Source: Zoogloea sp.
GTDB taxonomy: Bacteria > Pseudomonadota > Gammaproteobacteria > Burkholderiales > Rhodocyclaceae
Assembly: GCF_030157465.1 (NCBI RefSeq)
Contig: NZ_JAOAUU010000169.1
Location: forward strand, 6,194-70,193
Direction: 5' to 3'
Length of the DNA stretch: 64,000 nt
Below, in pieces: positions 38,132-51,876 of the stretch (position 1 is its first letter; every line of letters begins with the position of its first letter). The notes beneath the pieces were generated by a model, which was given only the letters and a program-made list of their open reading frames with translations, did not search any database and was not told the origin of the DNA. The position numbers were made by a program, and so were the translations under genes.

Positions 38132-38515
38132 ATGAAACCCGAAATCATTGTTTCAACCCACGATCTCGAACGCCTGGAAGGCCTGCTGTCCAAACCGCCG
38201 ACCCGCAACCGCAGCGACCTCGACGATCTGCGCGCAGAACTCGAGCGCGCCAGGGTGCTCGACGACGACGCCATGCCCGACAACGTCATCGCAATGAACA
38301 GCCGTGCCCGTTTCCGCGAGGAGACATCGGGCCGCGAATACGAACTGACCCTGGCCTGGCCTCACGAAGCCAGCGCCGCCGATGGAAAGGTTTCCATTTT
38401 TTCGCCGGCCGGCAGCGCCCTGCTCGGCCTTTCGGTCGGCCAGCACATCGACTGGCAAACTCCGGAAGGCCACGCCATCCAGCTCACGGTGCTGGCGGTA
38501 AGCCCCGTCACCTGA
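38132..38515 (+). CDS. rnk: Regulator of nucleoside diphosphate kinase (Rnk)
   Basis: Rnk is a GreA/GreB-related protein that binds RNA polymerase and affects nucleotide pools. The 127-residue protein has a short N-terminal coiled coil (SDLDDLRAELERARV) and the C-terminal GreA/B FKBP-like domain (YELTLAWPHEASAADGKVSIFS, read as its EASAADGKVSIFSPAGSALL part, then VGQHIDWQTPEG). A CTCCGGAGAG ribosome binding region precedes the ATG. It stands alone on the plus strand between the minus-strand murA and hisG and has a terminator-like leader. Confidence 0.9.
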   Translation: MKPEIIVSTHDLERLEGLLSKPPTRNRSDLDDLRAELERARVLDDDAMPDNVIAMNSRARFREETSGREYELTLAWPHEASAADGKVSIFSPAGSALLGLSVGQHIDWQTPEGHAIQLTVLAVSPVT

Positions 38516-38585
38516 GCCATCCGGACGCGTTCGCCGTCCGAAGGATTTCAATATGGGCCTCGAACCGGGGCCCACCTTCAGGTTT

Positions 38586-39851
<1,266 letters not shown>

Positions 39852-40106
39852 TCAGCCCAGTTCCTTCAGAAGTTCTGCCCACTGCTTGGGCGTGTAGGTG
39901 TTCAGCTGGAGGGCGTGAATCTCATTGCCCATCAGCTTGCCCAGCGTGGCGTAGACCAACTGGTGCTGGCGCACGCGCATCTTGCCCTCGAATTCGGGAC
40001 TGACCACGATGCCCGAAAAATGGGTGCCGTCATCACCCTCGATCTGCAGGAAGTCACAGGGGAGGCCTGCGGCGATCAGCCGCTCGATTTCACTCGCTTC
40101 AAACAT
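39852..40106 (-). CDS. BolA family protein (IbaG-like)
   Basis: The 84-residue protein has the BolA fold core: DGTHFSGIVVSPEFEGKMRVRQHQLVYATLG with the conserved His near RQHQLVYA. It is the short YrbA/IbaG type. Such proteins pair with monothiol glutaredoxins in iron-sulfur trafficking and acid tolerance. It lies between the exporter permease (14 bases) and murA (15 bases), the usual mla-ibaG-murA order. Confidence 0.9.
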   Translation of the reverse strand: MFEASEIERLIAAGLPCDFLQIEGDDGTHFSGIVVSPEFEGKMRVRQHQLVYATLGKLMGNEIHALQLNTYTPKQWAELLKELG

Positions 40107-40120
40107 CTTTAATTCAATCC

Positions 40121-40876
40121 TCAGGCGCGCAGCTTGTAGCCCCTGGCAAGCATTTGCAGGGTGATCACCGCGAGAACAACAAAACAGACCGTCACGACGC
40201 CGATGCTCGTCCAGGGAGAAACATCGGAGACGCCGAAAAATCCGTAGCGGAAACCGTCAATCATGAAGAAAAACGGGTTGAAATGCGACACCCCCTGCCA
40301 GAAAGCCGGCAGGGAATGAATCGAGTAGAACACACCGGACAGCATGGTGAGCGGCATGATCAGGAAGTTCTGGAAGGCCGCCAGCTGGTCGAACTTGTCG
40401 GCCCAGATGCCGGCAATCACGCCCAGGCTGGCCAGAAAGGCCCCACCCAGCAACGTGAAGGCGACGATCCAGGCCGGCTCGGCGAGATTGAACGACACGA
40501 ATGGCAGCGACACCAGCAGCACGCCCAGGCCACACATGGCGCCGCGCAGCACGGCGGCGATCACGTAGGCGGCATAGAACTCCCGATAGGAGATCGGCGG
40601 CAGCAGCACGAACACAATGTTACCGGTGATCTTGCTCTGGATGAGCGACGAGGAGCTGTTGGCGAACGCGTTCTGCAGCACGGTCATCATCACCAGACCG
40701 GGCACCAGGAAGGCCGTGTAATTGACGCCCGGATAGGGCTGGACGTGGTCCTCCAGCACGTGGCCGAAGATCAGCAGGTAAAGCACTGCGGTGAGCACGG
40801 GTGAGAGCACCGTCTGGAAGCCGACCTTCCAGAAACGCAGGCACTCCTTGTACAACAGGGTATTGAAGCCTTGCAT
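40121..40876 (-). CDS. ABC-2 type transporter permease (YadH-like)
   Basis: The 251-residue protein has six membrane helices and the ABC-2 permease pattern of YadH: an N-terminal cytosolic helix MQGFNTLLYKECLRFWKV, and FMIDGFRYGFFGVSD near the C-terminus. It should pair with the ATPase encoded 20 bases upstream. The substrate of YadGH exporters is unknown. The ATG at 40876 starts the family N-terminus; upstream codons overlap the ATPase gene. Confidence 0.9.
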   Translation of the reverse strand: MQGFNTLLYKECLRFWKVGFQTVLSPVLTAVLYLLIFGHVLEDHVQPYPGVNYTAFLVPGLVMMTVLQNAFANSSSSLIQSKITGNIVFVLLPPISYREFYAAYVIAAVLRGAMCGLGVLLVSLPFVSFNLAEPAWIVAFTLLGGAFLASLGVIAGIWADKFDQLAAFQNFLIMPLTMLSGVFYSIHSLPAFWQGVSHFNPFFFMIDGFRYGFFGVSDVSPWTSIGVVTVCFVVLAVITLQMLARGYKLRA

Positions 40877-40896
40877 GGGGTTTGTCGTTTCCGCTT

Positions 40897-41799
40897 TCAG
40901 TTCTGGTTCATGATGCCGACGAAGACCTGCTCCATGTCGGGCGTACCGAGGGCCATGTCTACAATGGTGCCGCCAGCCGACTTGATGCCGGCGAGAAGCT
41001 CCGCAACCTCGTCGAAGCGATCGAAGCCGAACTCCAGCTCGGCGCCTTCCTGGCGCGTCGCCTTGGCGGCCAGCTCGGCCGGCAGCACTACCGGCGCGGC
41101 CAGCTTCACCTTCAGGGCGTGGCTGGCAAAACGCTGCAGCAGGTTGGCGGTGGTGTCGAGGGCAACGATGCGGCCGGCCTTCAGCATGGCGATACGCCCG
41201 CACAGGGTTTCGGCCTCTTCGAGGTAATGGGTGGTCAGCACGATGGTGTGGCCGTCCCGGTTGAGCTTGCGGATGAAATGCCACAGGCCCTGGCGCAACT
41301 CCACATCCACGCCGGCGGTGGGCTCGTCCAGCACGATCACCGGCGGGCGATGTACCAGCGCCTGGGCAACCAGCGCGCGGCGCTTCATGCCGCCCGAGAG
41401 CATGCGCATGTTGGCGTTGGCCTTCGAGGTCAGATCCAGGTGATGCAGGATTTCGTCGATCCAGGCGTCGTTCTTCTTGAGCCCGAAATAGCCGGACTGC
41501 AGCACCAGCATCTCGCGCACCGTGAAGAAGGGATCGAAAACCAGCTCCTGCGGCACCACGCCAAGGGCCATGCGGGCGGCACGATAGTCGCGCACCACAT
41601 CGTGGCCCATGACTTCCAGCGTGCCGGAATCGGGTCGGGCAAGGCCCGCGAGGGAGGAAATGAGGGTTGTCTTGCCGGCGCCGTTGGGCCCGAGCAAGCC
41701 GAAGAACTCACCCTGGGCGATTTCGAGATCGACACCGGCAAGGGCCTGCAGGGAACGGAAACGCTTGGTGACACCGGCTATGCGGATCGCAGGGCTCAT
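40897..41799 (-). CDS. ABC transporter ATP-binding protein (YadG-like)
   Basis: The 300-residue ATPase has Walker A GPNGAGKTTL, the signature MLSGGMKRR, Walker B VIVLDEPTAGVD and the switch His in LTTHYLEEAE. The roughly 80-residue C-terminal extension is common in exporter ATPases. It is cotranscribed with the YadH-like permease and lies 27 bases downstream of mlaB. The linkage to Mla genes is common in betaproteobacteria, but a shared function is not shown. Confidence 0.92.
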   Translation of the reverse strand: MSPAIRIAGVTKRFRSLQALAGVDLEIAQGEFFGLLGPNGAGKTTLISSLAGLARPDSGTLEVMGHDVVRDYRAARMALGVVPQELVFDPFFTVREMLVLQSGYFGLKKNDAWIDEILHHLDLTSKANANMRMLSGGMKRRALVAQALVHRPPVIVLDEPTAGVDVELRQGLWHFIRKLNRDGHTIVLTTHYLEEAETLCGRIAMLKAGRIVALDTTANLLQRFASHALKVKLAAPVVLPAELAAKATRQEGAELEFGFDRFDEVAELLAGIKSAGGTIVDMALGTPDMEQVFVGIMNQN

Positions 41800-41826
41800 G
41801 GGTGCAGAAAAGATCGGAAAGAGGGC

Positions 41827-42111
41827 TCAGCGCCCGAGGGGAAGAATGGTGTCGACGTCATAGAGCGCCGCCAGGCTGACCAGCGAGGCCGGCGCGTGGA
41901 CGATGGTCAACTGCCGCCCTGCACTGCGGGCGGCCCGAACCCAGGACAGCAGCAGGGCCAGCGCGGCCGAATCGACCTGGGTGACCGCAGCCAGATCGAG
42001 CAGCCTGTCGGCACTCGCCACCAGGCTGCGCCCCTCCTCCACCAGACCGGCCACCGTGGCGAGCGTGAGCGGACCTTCGAGGGCCAGGCGCGGGCCGTCT
42101 TCGCGAATCAT
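41827..42111 (-). CDS. mlaB: STAS domain protein MlaB
   Basis: MlaB is the small cytosolic subunit that binds the MlaF ATPase and stabilises the MlaFEDB complex. The 94-residue protein has a STAS fold with the conserved segment LDLAAVTQVDSAALALLLSW, in which the Thr/Ser after VDSA matches the functional site. The start overlaps the mlaC stop by four bases (ATGA). Confidence 0.88.
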   Translation of the reverse strand: MIREDGPRLALEGPLTLATVAGLVEEGRSLVASADRLLDLAAVTQVDSAALALLLSWVRAARSAGRQLTIVHAPASLVSLAALYDVDTILPLGR

Positions 42112-42740
42112 TTCTTGGCGGAAACCGTGGTGTCGAGCTGCTTGTTCTTGTCCTTGAGGGACTTGATCAGGCCGTCGATGCCGCCGTTGCGCACCTCCTG
42201 GCCGAAGCTGTCACGGTAGTTGGTGACAAGGCTGACGCCGGCCACCATCACGTCGTAGACCTTCCAGTTGTCGCCCTGCTTTTCAAGGTTGTAGTCGATC
42301 TGGACCGGCTTTGCGCCGGGCTGCCGGACTTCGGTGCGGACGACCACATCGGTATCTTCCGGCTTGGCCTTGAGCGGCTTGAAATCAATGTGCTGGTTGC
42401 GGTACTGGGTGAGCGCGTTGGAATAGGTGCGCACGAGCAGGTTCTTGAACTCGTGGGTCAGAACGGTCTTTTGCTCGGCACTGGCCTGACGCCAGTCCTT
42501 GCCGACGGCAAGGCGGGTCATGTGGGCGAAATCGAAGTACGGCAGCACCTTGGTTTCGACAAGATCGACGGCCTTGCGGGTGTCGCCGGACTGGATCGCC
42601 TTGTCCTGGCGGACGATGGTGATGACGTCGTCGGTAACGCTCTTGACGAGCGCATCGGGCGCAATGCTCTGGGCGAAGGCGGCACACTGGATGCCGATGC
42701 CGAGGGTCAGTGCAGCAAACAGGGAAGCGATCTTTTTCAT
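42108..42740 (-). CDS. mlaC: Periplasmic phospholipid-binding protein MlaC
   Basis: MlaC shuttles phospholipid between the outer-membrane MlaA complex and the inner-membrane MlaFEDB transporter. The 210-residue protein has a signal peptide (ASLFAALTLGIGIQCAAFA) and the MlaC/Ttg2D core: TRLAVGKDWRQASAEQKTVL, FKNLLVRTYSNALTQY, and the late DNWKVYDVMVAGVSLVTNYR, read as KVYDVMVAGVSLV. Its ATG overlaps the mlaA stop codon (ATGA). Confidence 0.93.
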   Translation of the reverse strand: MKKIASLFAALTLGIGIQCAAFAQSIAPDALVKSVTDDVITIVRQDKAIQSGDTRKAVDLVETKVLPYFDFAHMTRLAVGKDWRQASAEQKTVLTHEFKNLLVRTYSNALTQYRNQHIDFKPLKAKPEDTDVVVRTEVRQPGAKPVQIDYNLEKQGDNWKVYDVMVAGVSLVTNYRDSFGQEVRNGGIDGLIKSLKDKNKQLDTTVSAKK

Positions 42741-43522
42741 TCCTGGTTCTCTTTTCTGGCGGGAGCTGCGGGGGTGGCTTCGTCCATGTCGGCCTCGTCG
42801 TCCGGATCCTTGACCCGCGGCGGCTGGCCATCGTAAATCTGGCTCTGGCGATACTGAATGTAGAAGCTGCGCATGTAGTCGTACTTGTCCAGCGAGGCCT
42901 GCTCGGCCGTGGTATCGGCACCCAGCAGCTGACTGCGGCGGTTGATGAAGCGCAGAGCGGTAACCCGGTTACGCGGCCCGGAGCTGTTGATCGCCATCAC
43001 CGGATCCACGTTCAGATCACCGATCAGGCCGGCGGTGTCGCGCAGGTTGCTGGAACCGAGCAAGGGCAGCACGATGTAGGGGCCGTCGCCAACCCCCCAG
43101 AGGCCGAGGGTCTGGCCGAAATCCTCGTCGTGCTTCTCAAGGCCCAGTTCGGTGGCGATGTCGAATACGCCCAGCATGCCGGCGGTGCTGTTCACCAGAA
43201 AGCGGCCACCGTCCGACAGGCCTTCGGCGAACTTGCCCTGGAGCAGGTTATTCACACCGATCCACACGTCGGCAAGGTTGCCGAAGAAATTGCCGACACC
43301 CACCTTGACCGGCAGCGGGGCCAGATCATAAACCTCTGCGGCGGGACGCATGACGTAACGGTCGGCCGTTTCATTGAAACGGAAGGTGGCCCGGTTGATC
43401 GGCTCGAGCGGATCCTTGGGGTGTCCGCCAGGGCCGGCGCAGGCCGTCAGGCCAAGGCCGAGCAGCAGCGTTGCTGCACTGCGCCGCACGGCCCGCAATT
43501 CGGGTTTCTTGTTCTTCTTCAT
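42737..43522 (-). CDS. mlaA: Outer membrane lipoprotein MlaA (VacJ)
   Basis: MlaA removes mislocalised phospholipid from the outer leaflet and hands it to MlaC. The 261-residue lipoprotein has a lipobox LGLTAC and the VacJ motifs DPLEPINRATFRFNE, VGNFFGNLADVWIGVNNLLQG (read as FFGNLADVWIGVNNLLQG) and WGVGDGPYIVLPLLGSSNLRD (read as GDGPYIVLPLLGSSN). The ATG at 43522 begins the lysine-rich lipoprotein signal; a longer frame reaching 43585 is not protein-like. It sits between mlaD and mlaC, the betaproteobacterial order. Confidence 0.94.
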   Translation of the reverse strand: MKKNKKPELRAVRRSAATLLLGLGLTACAGPGGHPKDPLEPINRATFRFNETADRYVMRPAAEVYDLAPLPVKVGVGNFFGNLADVWIGVNNLLQGKFAEGLSDGGRFLVNSTAGMLGVFDIATELGLEKHDEDFGQTLGLWGVGDGPYIVLPLLGSSNLRDTAGLIGDLNVDPVMAINSSGPRNRVTALRFINRRSQLLGADTTAEQASLDKYDYMRSFYIQYRQSQIYDGQPPRVKDPDDEADMDEATPAAPARKENQE

Positions 43523-43581
43523 CTTGACTCCGCGCGCGGCTTGAGCCGCGTCGCACTCTCTGTGGCTGTTTCCGTTCAACC

Positions 43582-44058
43582 TCACTTGGCCGGGGCCGGC
43601 TCTCCTTCGGCGGCTTTGTCGAACATGAACTGGCTGATCAGTTTTTCGAGCACAACGGCCGACTGGGTCTTTTTGATAGTCTCGCCTGGAGCCAGTGTCT
43701 TTTCCTCGCCGCCGGGTTCGAGGCCCAGATACTGCTCGCCGAGCAGGCCGGAAGTCAGGATATTGGCGAAGGTATCGACCGGAAACTTGTAGCGCCCGTC
43801 GACGGTAAAGACCACCTCGGCCTGGAACCGTTCATTATCGTAGCGGATCTGCTCGACACGACCGACCAGCACCCCGGCGCTCTTTACAGGTGCGCGCGCC
43901 TTGAGGCCGCCAATGTTGTCGAAGTGGGCGGTAAGGGTATAGGGCGAGCGGATTTCCGCACCGGAAATACTGCCAACCTTGAGGGCCAGGAACAGCAGCG
44001 CGGCGATACCCATCGCCACGAAAATCCCGACCCACAGGTCGAGCGTCGTACGACTCAT
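43582..44058 (-). CDS. mlaD: MCE domain protein MlaD
   Basis: MlaD forms a hexameric periplasmic ring on the MlaFEDB transporter. The 158-residue protein has one N-terminal membrane helix (VGIFVAMGIAALLFLALKVG) and a single MCE domain (YTLTAHFDNIGGLKARAPVK, then FANILTSGLLGEQYLGLEPGG, read as ILTSGLLGEQYLGLEPG). Its ATG overlaps the mlaE stop by one base (TAATG). Confidence 0.94.
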   Translation of the reverse strand: MSRTTLDLWVGIFVAMGIAALLFLALKVGSISGAEIRSPYTLTAHFDNIGGLKARAPVKSAGVLVGRVEQIRYDNERFQAEVVFTVDGRYKFPVDTFANILTSGLLGEQYLGLEPGGEEKTLAPGETIKKTQSAVVLEKLISQFMFDKAAEGEPAPAK

Positions 44059-44840
44059 TACAGACCTCGGAACATGAAAGACGTCATTACAAAATCGAGC
44101 GCCAGAATGGCCAGCGCCGAACTCACAACAGTGCGCGTGATGGCCCGCGACACGCCCTCCGCGGTGGGCACGCAGTCGTACCCCTGAAACACCGCGATCA
44201 GCGAAACCGCCACGCCGAAGGCGCAGCTTTTGATGACGCCGTTCAGCACGTCATAGCGAAAATCCACTGCGGCCTGCATCTGCGACCAGAAGGCGCCGTC
44301 ATCGATGCCGATGAAGACCACCCCGATCAGCCAGCCGCCGAAAATGCCCATTGTGGAGAACATCGCGGCGAGGAGTGGCATCGAGATCACCCCCCCCCAG
44401 AAACGCGGCGCGACCACGCGGGCGATCGGGCTGACGGCCATCATGTCCATCGCCTTGAGTTGTTCAGTCACCTTCATCAGGCCGATTTCGGCGGTAACGG
44501 CCGAACCGGCGCGGCTGGCGAAGAGCAGGCCGGCCACCACGGGGCCGAGCTCGCGCAGCAGCGACAACGCCACCATCGTGCCCATCGAATCGCTCGAGCC
44601 GTAGCGCTGGAGGATTTCATAGCCCTGCAAACCCAGCACGAGACCGACGAAGAGGCCCGACACGAGGATGATCAAAAGCGACAGCACGCCGCTGAAATAC
44701 AGCTCGCGAATCGTGAGATTGAGGCGCGTGAACGACTGACCGGAATAAACCAGGATCAGCCAGAAGAAACGGGCGATGAAGCCGAGTTGCCACACCACGT
44801 CGATGGCAACCGAGCCGAGCTTGCGGATTCCACCTCCCAT
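44058..44840 (-). CDS. mlaE: Phospholipid ABC transporter permease MlaE
   Basis: MlaE is the inner-membrane permease of the Mla transporter. The 260-residue protein has five to six membrane helices and the MlaE family signatures [21 protein letters not shown], read as [17 protein letters not shown], and [19 protein letters not shown]. It overlaps mlaF and mlaD by one base at each end, indicating tight translational coupling. Confidence 0.95.
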   Translation of the reverse strand: MGGGIRKLGSVAIDVVWQLGFIARFFWLILVYSGQSFTRLNLTIRELYFSGVLSLLIILVSGLFVGLVLGLQGYEILQRYGSSDSMGTMVALSLLRELGPVVAGLLFASRAGSAVTAEIGLMKVTEQLKAMDMMAVSPIARVVAPRFWGGVISMPLLAAMFSTMGIFGGWLIGVVFIGIDDGAFWSQMQAAVDFRYDVLNGVIKSCAFGVAVSLIAVFQGYDCVPTAEGVSRAITRTVVSSALAILALDFVMTSFMFRGL

Positions 44841-45658
44841 CAGGCCTTACCTCCGGTCAGCGCGGCGGCGTAGTCGTCCGACGGATAATGGAAGGGCACC
44901 GGCCCATCGACCTCCGCATGCACGAACTGGTGCACGAAGGGGTCTCTCGTGTGGCGGATTTCGTCCGGCGTGCCTTCAGCCACCACCTTGCCCTCCGAGA
45001 TGAAATAAATGTAATCGACAATCAGCAGGGATTCCTGGATGTCGTGGGTAACGATCACCGAACTGGCGCCGAGGGCGTCGTTGAGGCGGCGGATGAGCTG
45101 ACCGATCACGCCCAGCGAGATCGGGTCGAGGCCGGTGAAGGGCTCGTCGTACATCAGCAGCATCGGGTCGAGGGCGATCGTGCGCGCCAGCGCCACGCGC
45201 CGCGCCATGCCTCCGGAAAGTTCGCCCGGCATCAGTCGTGCGGCACCGCGCAGGCCCACCGCGTGGAGCTTCATCAACACCAGATCGTTGATCATCTCGG
45301 CCGGCAGGTCAGTGTGCTCGCGGAGCGGAAAAGCCACGTTGTCGAAGACCGTCATGTCGGTGAATAGCGCACCGAACTGGAACAACATGCCCATGCGCCG
45401 ACGCATCGCGTAGAGCGCGTCGCGCCCCAGGGTGGCGACATCCTGGCCATCGACCTGCACCTGGCCGCCGACGGCCTTTTCCTGCCCGCCGATCAGGCGC
45501 AGCAGGGTCGTCTTGCCGCAGCCGCTGCCACCCATGATGGCAACCACCTTGCCACGCGGAATCGACAGGGAAATGTCGCGCAGGATCGTCCGTTCGCCAT
45601 AGGCGAAGCTCACGTTTTCAAGGCGGACAAGTGGATCTGGCATGGAAAAATGTTGCAT
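44840..45658 (-). CDS. mlaF: Phospholipid ABC transporter ATPase MlaF
   Basis: MlaF powers the Mla lipid transporter. The 272-residue ATPase has Walker [15 protein letters not shown], signature [14 protein letters not shown], Walker [14 protein letters not shown] and the switch His in IVTHDIQES. It begins at the ATG at 45658 or at 45643 ([10 protein letters not shown]); neither has a strong ribosome binding site. It heads a minus-strand unit of at least ten genes, mlaFEDACB, the YadGH-like exporter, ibaG and murA, divergent from leuS. Confidence 0.94.
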   Translation of the reverse strand: MQHFSMPDPLVRLENVSFAYGERTILRDISLSIPRGKVVAIMGGSGCGKTTLLRLIGGQEKAVGGQVQVDGQDVATLGRDALYAMRRRMGMLFQFGALFTDMTVFDNVAFPLREHTDLPAEMINDLVLMKLHAVGLRGAARLMPGELSGGMARRVALARTIALDPMLLMYDEPFTGLDPISLGVIGQLIRRLNDALGASSVIVTHDIQESLLIVDYIYFISEGKVVAEGTPDEIRHTRDPFVHQFVHAEVDGPVPFHYPSDDYAAALTGGKA

Positions 45659-45781
45659 TGCGGAATAACAATTGTATCAGACGCCTTGCCGCGTGACATG
45701 CGGGCTTCCCCGACCCCCGCGAGAAATATCGCGTGACATCAAGGTCTTGAGCGTCACAAAGCGGCCGTCGCAAGAGCGGTT

Positions 45782-48609
<2,828 letters not shown>

Positions 48610-48629
48610 AAACGCGGAGGGTTTACATC

Positions 48630-48839
48630 ATGCGCATCCTTTTTTGTGCAGTTCTGGTTGCCCTCTTGAGCGGCTGCGCCAGCAGCCCGCGGGACCGTAA
48701 CCTCTACGAAGGGCTGCGTATGGAAAACGCCCGACGCCAATACGAACCGGGTCGCGACATCAACCGCGACCCGCCCGCAACAAGCTACGAGGCTTACGAA
48801 CAAGAGCGCCAGCGTCTCAAGGAGAAATCACCCCAATGA
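48630..48839 (+). CDS. Small lipoprotein
   Basis: The 69-residue product has a lipoprotein signal (ILFCAVLVALLSGC, with Cys16 in the LLSGC lipobox) and a short, charged, proline-containing tail (YEGLRMENARRQYEP). The Ser after the Cys predicts outer-membrane sorting. It lies 20 bases after leuS and overlaps the lptE start by four bases (ATGA), so it is coupled to lptE. No named family is recognised. Confidence 0.75.
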   Translation: MRILFCAVLVALLSGCASSPRDRNLYEGLRMENARRQYEPGRDINRDPPATSYEAYEQERQRLKEKSPQ

Positions 48840-49384
48840 GCCCCACCCGCCTTGCCGGCCGTCGCCGGGCCCTCGCCCTTCTCGGCGCCACGCCGCTGCT
48901 GCTGGCCGGATGCGGCTTCAAGCTGCGCGGCCAGCGCCCGCTGCCCTTCGAGTCGCTCTACCTGGGCATGGGCCCCTACTCCGAACTCGCCGCCGCCATC
49001 CGGCGCGAGATTCGCGCCAACGGCAGCACCCGCCTCACGGAAACACCCGCAGACGCCGATGTCCGTCTCGAGGTGATGGCCGACATCAAGGACAAGATCA
49101 TCCTGGCCCTCAACACCCAGGGCCGGGTGCGGGAATACCAGCTCCGCCAGCGCTTCGTTTTCCGGCTGGTGAGCAAATCCGGGCAGGAAGTCATGCCCTC
49201 GAACGAAATCTTCCTGCGTCGCGAACTGGCCTTCGACGACACCCAGCTCCTCGCCAAACAGCAAGAAGAAACCCTGCTCTACCGCGACATGCAGAACGAC
49301 CTCGTGCAGCAACTGATGCGCCGGCTTGCCGCGGCAAAAATGCCCGAAGCAGCGCCGGCTCCGGCGCCCACCCCCAAGCCGTGA
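48836..49384 (+). CDS. lptE: LPS assembly lipoprotein LptE
   Basis: LptE is the lipoprotein that plugs the LptD barrel and completes the LPS insertion machine in the outer membrane. The 182-residue protein has a signal with the lipobox LLLAGCGFKLRG, and the family features FESLYLGMGPYSELAAAIRREI, read as LYLGMGPYSELAAAIR, and the C-terminal NDLVQQLMRRLAAA. Its order leuS-lptE-holA is conserved across proteobacteria. Its stop codon overlaps the holA GTG. Confidence 0.9.
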   Translation: MSPTRLAGRRRALALLGATPLLLAGCGFKLRGQRPLPFESLYLGMGPYSELAAAIRREIRANGSTRLTETPADADVRLEVMADIKDKIILALNTQGRVREYQLRQRFVFRLVSKSGQEVMPSNEIFLRRELAFDDTQLLAKQQEETLLYRDMQNDLVQQLMRRLAAAKMPEAAPAPAPTPKP

Positions 49385-50412
49385 ACCTGCGCCCCGAACA
49401 GCTTTCGGCCCACCTCGACAAGCCCCTCGCGCCGCTCTATATCCTGCACGGCAACGAGCCCCTGCTGGTGCTCGAAGCCGGTGACGCCATCCGCAACGCG
49501 GCGCGCAAGCAGGGCTACGCCGAGCGCGAGGTGCTGGTCGCCGGCCAGGGTTTTCGCTGGAGCGAGCTGCAATCGGTTGCAGGCAACCTGTCGCTGTTCG
49601 GTGCCAGCAAGCTCATCGACCTGCGCATTCCCAACGGCAAGCCCGGACGCGACGGTGGCGAAGCCCTGCAACGCTACGCCCGCATCCGGGACGACGGCAT
49701 CGTCACGCTGATCACCCTGCCCGAGCTCGACTGGGCGGCCCGCAAAGCCAGCTGGTTCACCGCCCTGCTGGAAGCCGGCGTGGCCATCGAACTCAACGCC
49801 CCCGAACGCGAACGCCTACCCGACTGGATCGCCCAGCGCCTGGCCCGCCAGCAACAGCGGGCACCCGCCGACGCACTGGCCTTCATCGCCGAACACGTCG
49901 AAGGCAACCTGCTCGCCGCGCACCAGGAAATCCTCAAACTCGGCCTCCTCCACCCGCCCGGCGACATCAGCCTCGAGGCCATGCGCGAGGCCGTCCTCAA
50001 CGTTGCCCGCTACGACGTGGACGCGCTGCGCCAGGCGCTCCTCGAAGGCGACGCAGCCCGCTGCGCGCGCCTCCTCGATGGCCTCAAGGGCGAAGGCGAA
50101 GCCACGCCGCTGGTGCTGTGGGCACTCGCCAACGAGATCCGCACCCTCGCCAACCTGCGCCAGGGCATGGACGACGGCCAGCCCTTGCAAGGCCTGCTCA
50201 AGGCCGAGCGGATTTTCGACGACCGCCGCAAACAGGCCATCCAACGCGCCCTGCCCCGCCTTGGTGCCGGCCAGCTTCGCACCTCGATCTTGCACGCCGC
50301 CAAAATTGACCGGATGATCAAGGGTCTGGCACGAGGCGACGTCTGGGACGAATTCCTCCAGCTGTGCCTGCGCCTCACCCGCAGCACAAGCCAGGCTCCG
50401 GCACGGCGTTAA
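49381..50412 (+). CDS. holA: DNA polymerase III delta subunit
   Basis: HolA is the clamp-loader subunit that opens the beta sliding clamp. The 343-residue protein has the family N-terminus [22 protein letters not shown], then [20 protein letters not shown], then the AAA+ lid and collar ([34 protein letters not shown]). The GTG start at 49381 overlaps the lptE stop codon by four bases. A longer upstream frame is an out-of-frame reading of lptE. Confidence 0.93.
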   Translation: MNLRPEQLSAHLDKPLAPLYILHGNEPLLVLEAGDAIRNAARKQGYAEREVLVAGQGFRWSELQSVAGNLSLFGASKLIDLRIPNGKPGRDGGEALQRYARIRDDGIVTLITLPELDWAARKASWFTALLEAGVAIELNAPERERLPDWIAQRLARQQQRAPADALAFIAEHVEGNLLAAHQEILKLGLLHPPGDISLEAMREAVLNVARYDVDALRQALLEGDAARCARLLDGLKGEGEATPLVLWALANEIRTLANLRQGMDDGQPLQGLLKAERIFDDRRKQAIQRALPRLGAGQLRTSILHAAKIDRMIKGLARGDVWDEFLQLCLRLTRSTSQAPARR

Positions 50413-50477
50413 AACTCCCCGAAGCCGCCCCAAAGCCGCCCCCCAAGCCGCCGCAAACCGATTCAAAGCGAGACGAG

Positions 50478-51755
50478 ATGGACATCAAGACCTACATGCA
50501 GACCGTCGGCCGCCAGGCCCGCACCGCCTCCCGCGCGGTGGCAGCCGCCTCCACCGACGCCAAGAACAAGGCCCTTCTGGCCATGGCCGCCGAAATCCGT
50601 GCCCGCCAGGTGGCGCTATCCGCCGCCAACCAGCGCGACCTGGACGAAGCCCGCGCCAACGGCCTCGAGCCGGCCATGATTGATCGCCTGACCCTCTCCG
50701 CCAAGGGCATCGAGGCCATGGCGGTCGGCCTAGAACAGGTTGCCGCGCTGCCCGACCCGGTTGGCGAGATGACCGATCTCAAGCGCCGCCCCTCCGGCAT
50801 CACCGTCGGCAAGATGCGCGTGCCGCTGGGCGTCATCGGCATCATTTACGAAGCCCGCCCCAACGTCACCGCCGACGCCGCTGCCCTGTGCCTCAAATCC
50901 GGCAACGCCGCCATCCTCCGCGGCGGCAAGGAAGCCCTGCACTCCAACCAGGCCATCGCCGACTGCGTCCGCGCCGGCCTCGCCGCTGCCGGGCTGCCCG
51001 AACTGGCGATCCAGGTCATCGACACCACCGACCGTGCCGCGGTGGGCGAACTCATCGCCATGCCCGAGTTCGTGGACGTCATCGTCCCCCGCGGCGGCAA
51101 GAGCCTCATCGAGCGCATCTCCCGCGACGCCCGCGTGCCGGTCATCAAGCACCTGGACGGCAACTGCCACGTCTTCGTCGATGAATTCGCCGATGCGGCC
51201 AAGGCCCTCGGCATCGTCGAAAACGCCAAGACCCAGCGCTACGGCACCTGCAACACCACCGAATCGCTGCTGGTCGATGCCGCCATCGCCGACGCCCAGC
51301 TGCCCGCCATCGGCGCCATGCTCGCCGGCAAGGGTGTCGAGATACGCGCCTGCCCGGCTTCGCTCGCCATCCTGCAAAAGGCCGGCGTACCCGCTGCACA
51401 GCTCAAGGAAGCCGTTGAATCCGACTGGTCAGAGGAATTCCTCGCCCCGATCATCGCCGTCAAGATCGTTGCCGGCCTCGACGCCGCCATTGATCACATA
51501 AACCGCTATTCCTCCGGTCACACCGAAGCCATCGTCAGCGAAAACTACACCCGCGCCATGCGCTTCCTGCGCGAAGTCGACTCCGCCTCGGTGATGATCA
51601 ACGCCTCGACGCGCTTTGCCGACGGCTTCGAATACGGCCTCGGCGCCGAGATCGGCATCTCCACCAACAAGATCCACGCCCGCGGCCCGGTCGGCCTTGA
51701 CGGCCTCACCAGCCAGAAGTGGATCGTCTTCGGCGACGGCCAGGTACGCGCCTGA
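50478..51755 (+). CDS. proA: Gamma-glutamyl phosphate reductase
   Basis: ProA reduces gamma-glutamyl phosphate to the semialdehyde in proline synthesis. The 425-residue aldehyde-dehydrogenase-family enzyme has [21 protein letters not shown] (read as [16 protein letters not shown]), [14 protein letters not shown], the catalytic Cys in [16 protein letters not shown], and the late [20 protein letters not shown], read as [17 protein letters not shown]. The ATG at 50478 gives the standard length. nadD, often adjacent, is not present. Confidence 0.96.
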   Translation: MDIKTYMQTVGRQARTASRAVAAASTDAKNKALLAMAAEIRARQVALSAANQRDLDEARANGLEPAMIDRLTLSAKGIEAMAVGLEQVAALPDPVGEMTDLKRRPSGITVGKMRVPLGVIGIIYEARPNVTADAAALCLKSGNAAILRGGKEALHSNQAIADCVRAGLAAAGLPELAIQVIDTTDRAAVGELIAMPEFVDVIVPRGGKSLIERISRDARVPVIKHLDGNCHVFVDEFADAAKALGIVENAKTQRYGTCNTTESLLVDAAIADAQLPAIGAMLAGKGVEIRACPASLAILQKAGVPAAQLKEAVESDWSEEFLAPIIAVKIVAGLDAAIDHINRYSSGHTEAIVSENYTRAMRFLREVDSASVMINASTRFADGFEYGLGAEIGISTNKIHARGPVGLDGLTSQKWIVFGDGQVRA

Positions 51756-51801
51756 CAAGCTGACCCAAACCGCGTGGCCGGAAGTCTTCCCGGCCAGGAT
51801 T

Positions 51802-51848
51802 AAAACGCCCGTTCGAAATCGTGTAAAAATGCGACGAACGGGCGTTTT
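51802..51848 (+). terminator. Long-loop hairpin downstream of proA
   Basis: AAAACGCCCGTTCG (51802-51815) pairs perfectly with CGAACGGGCGTTTT (51835-51848) around a 19-base AT-rich loop. The right arm ends in four T's, giving modest terminator character. The loop contains a TAAAAA box that could be the -10 element for the next gene. Confidence 0.65.
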
Positions 51849-51876
51849 CACATCCAGACCCACCCAGGAGACCAGC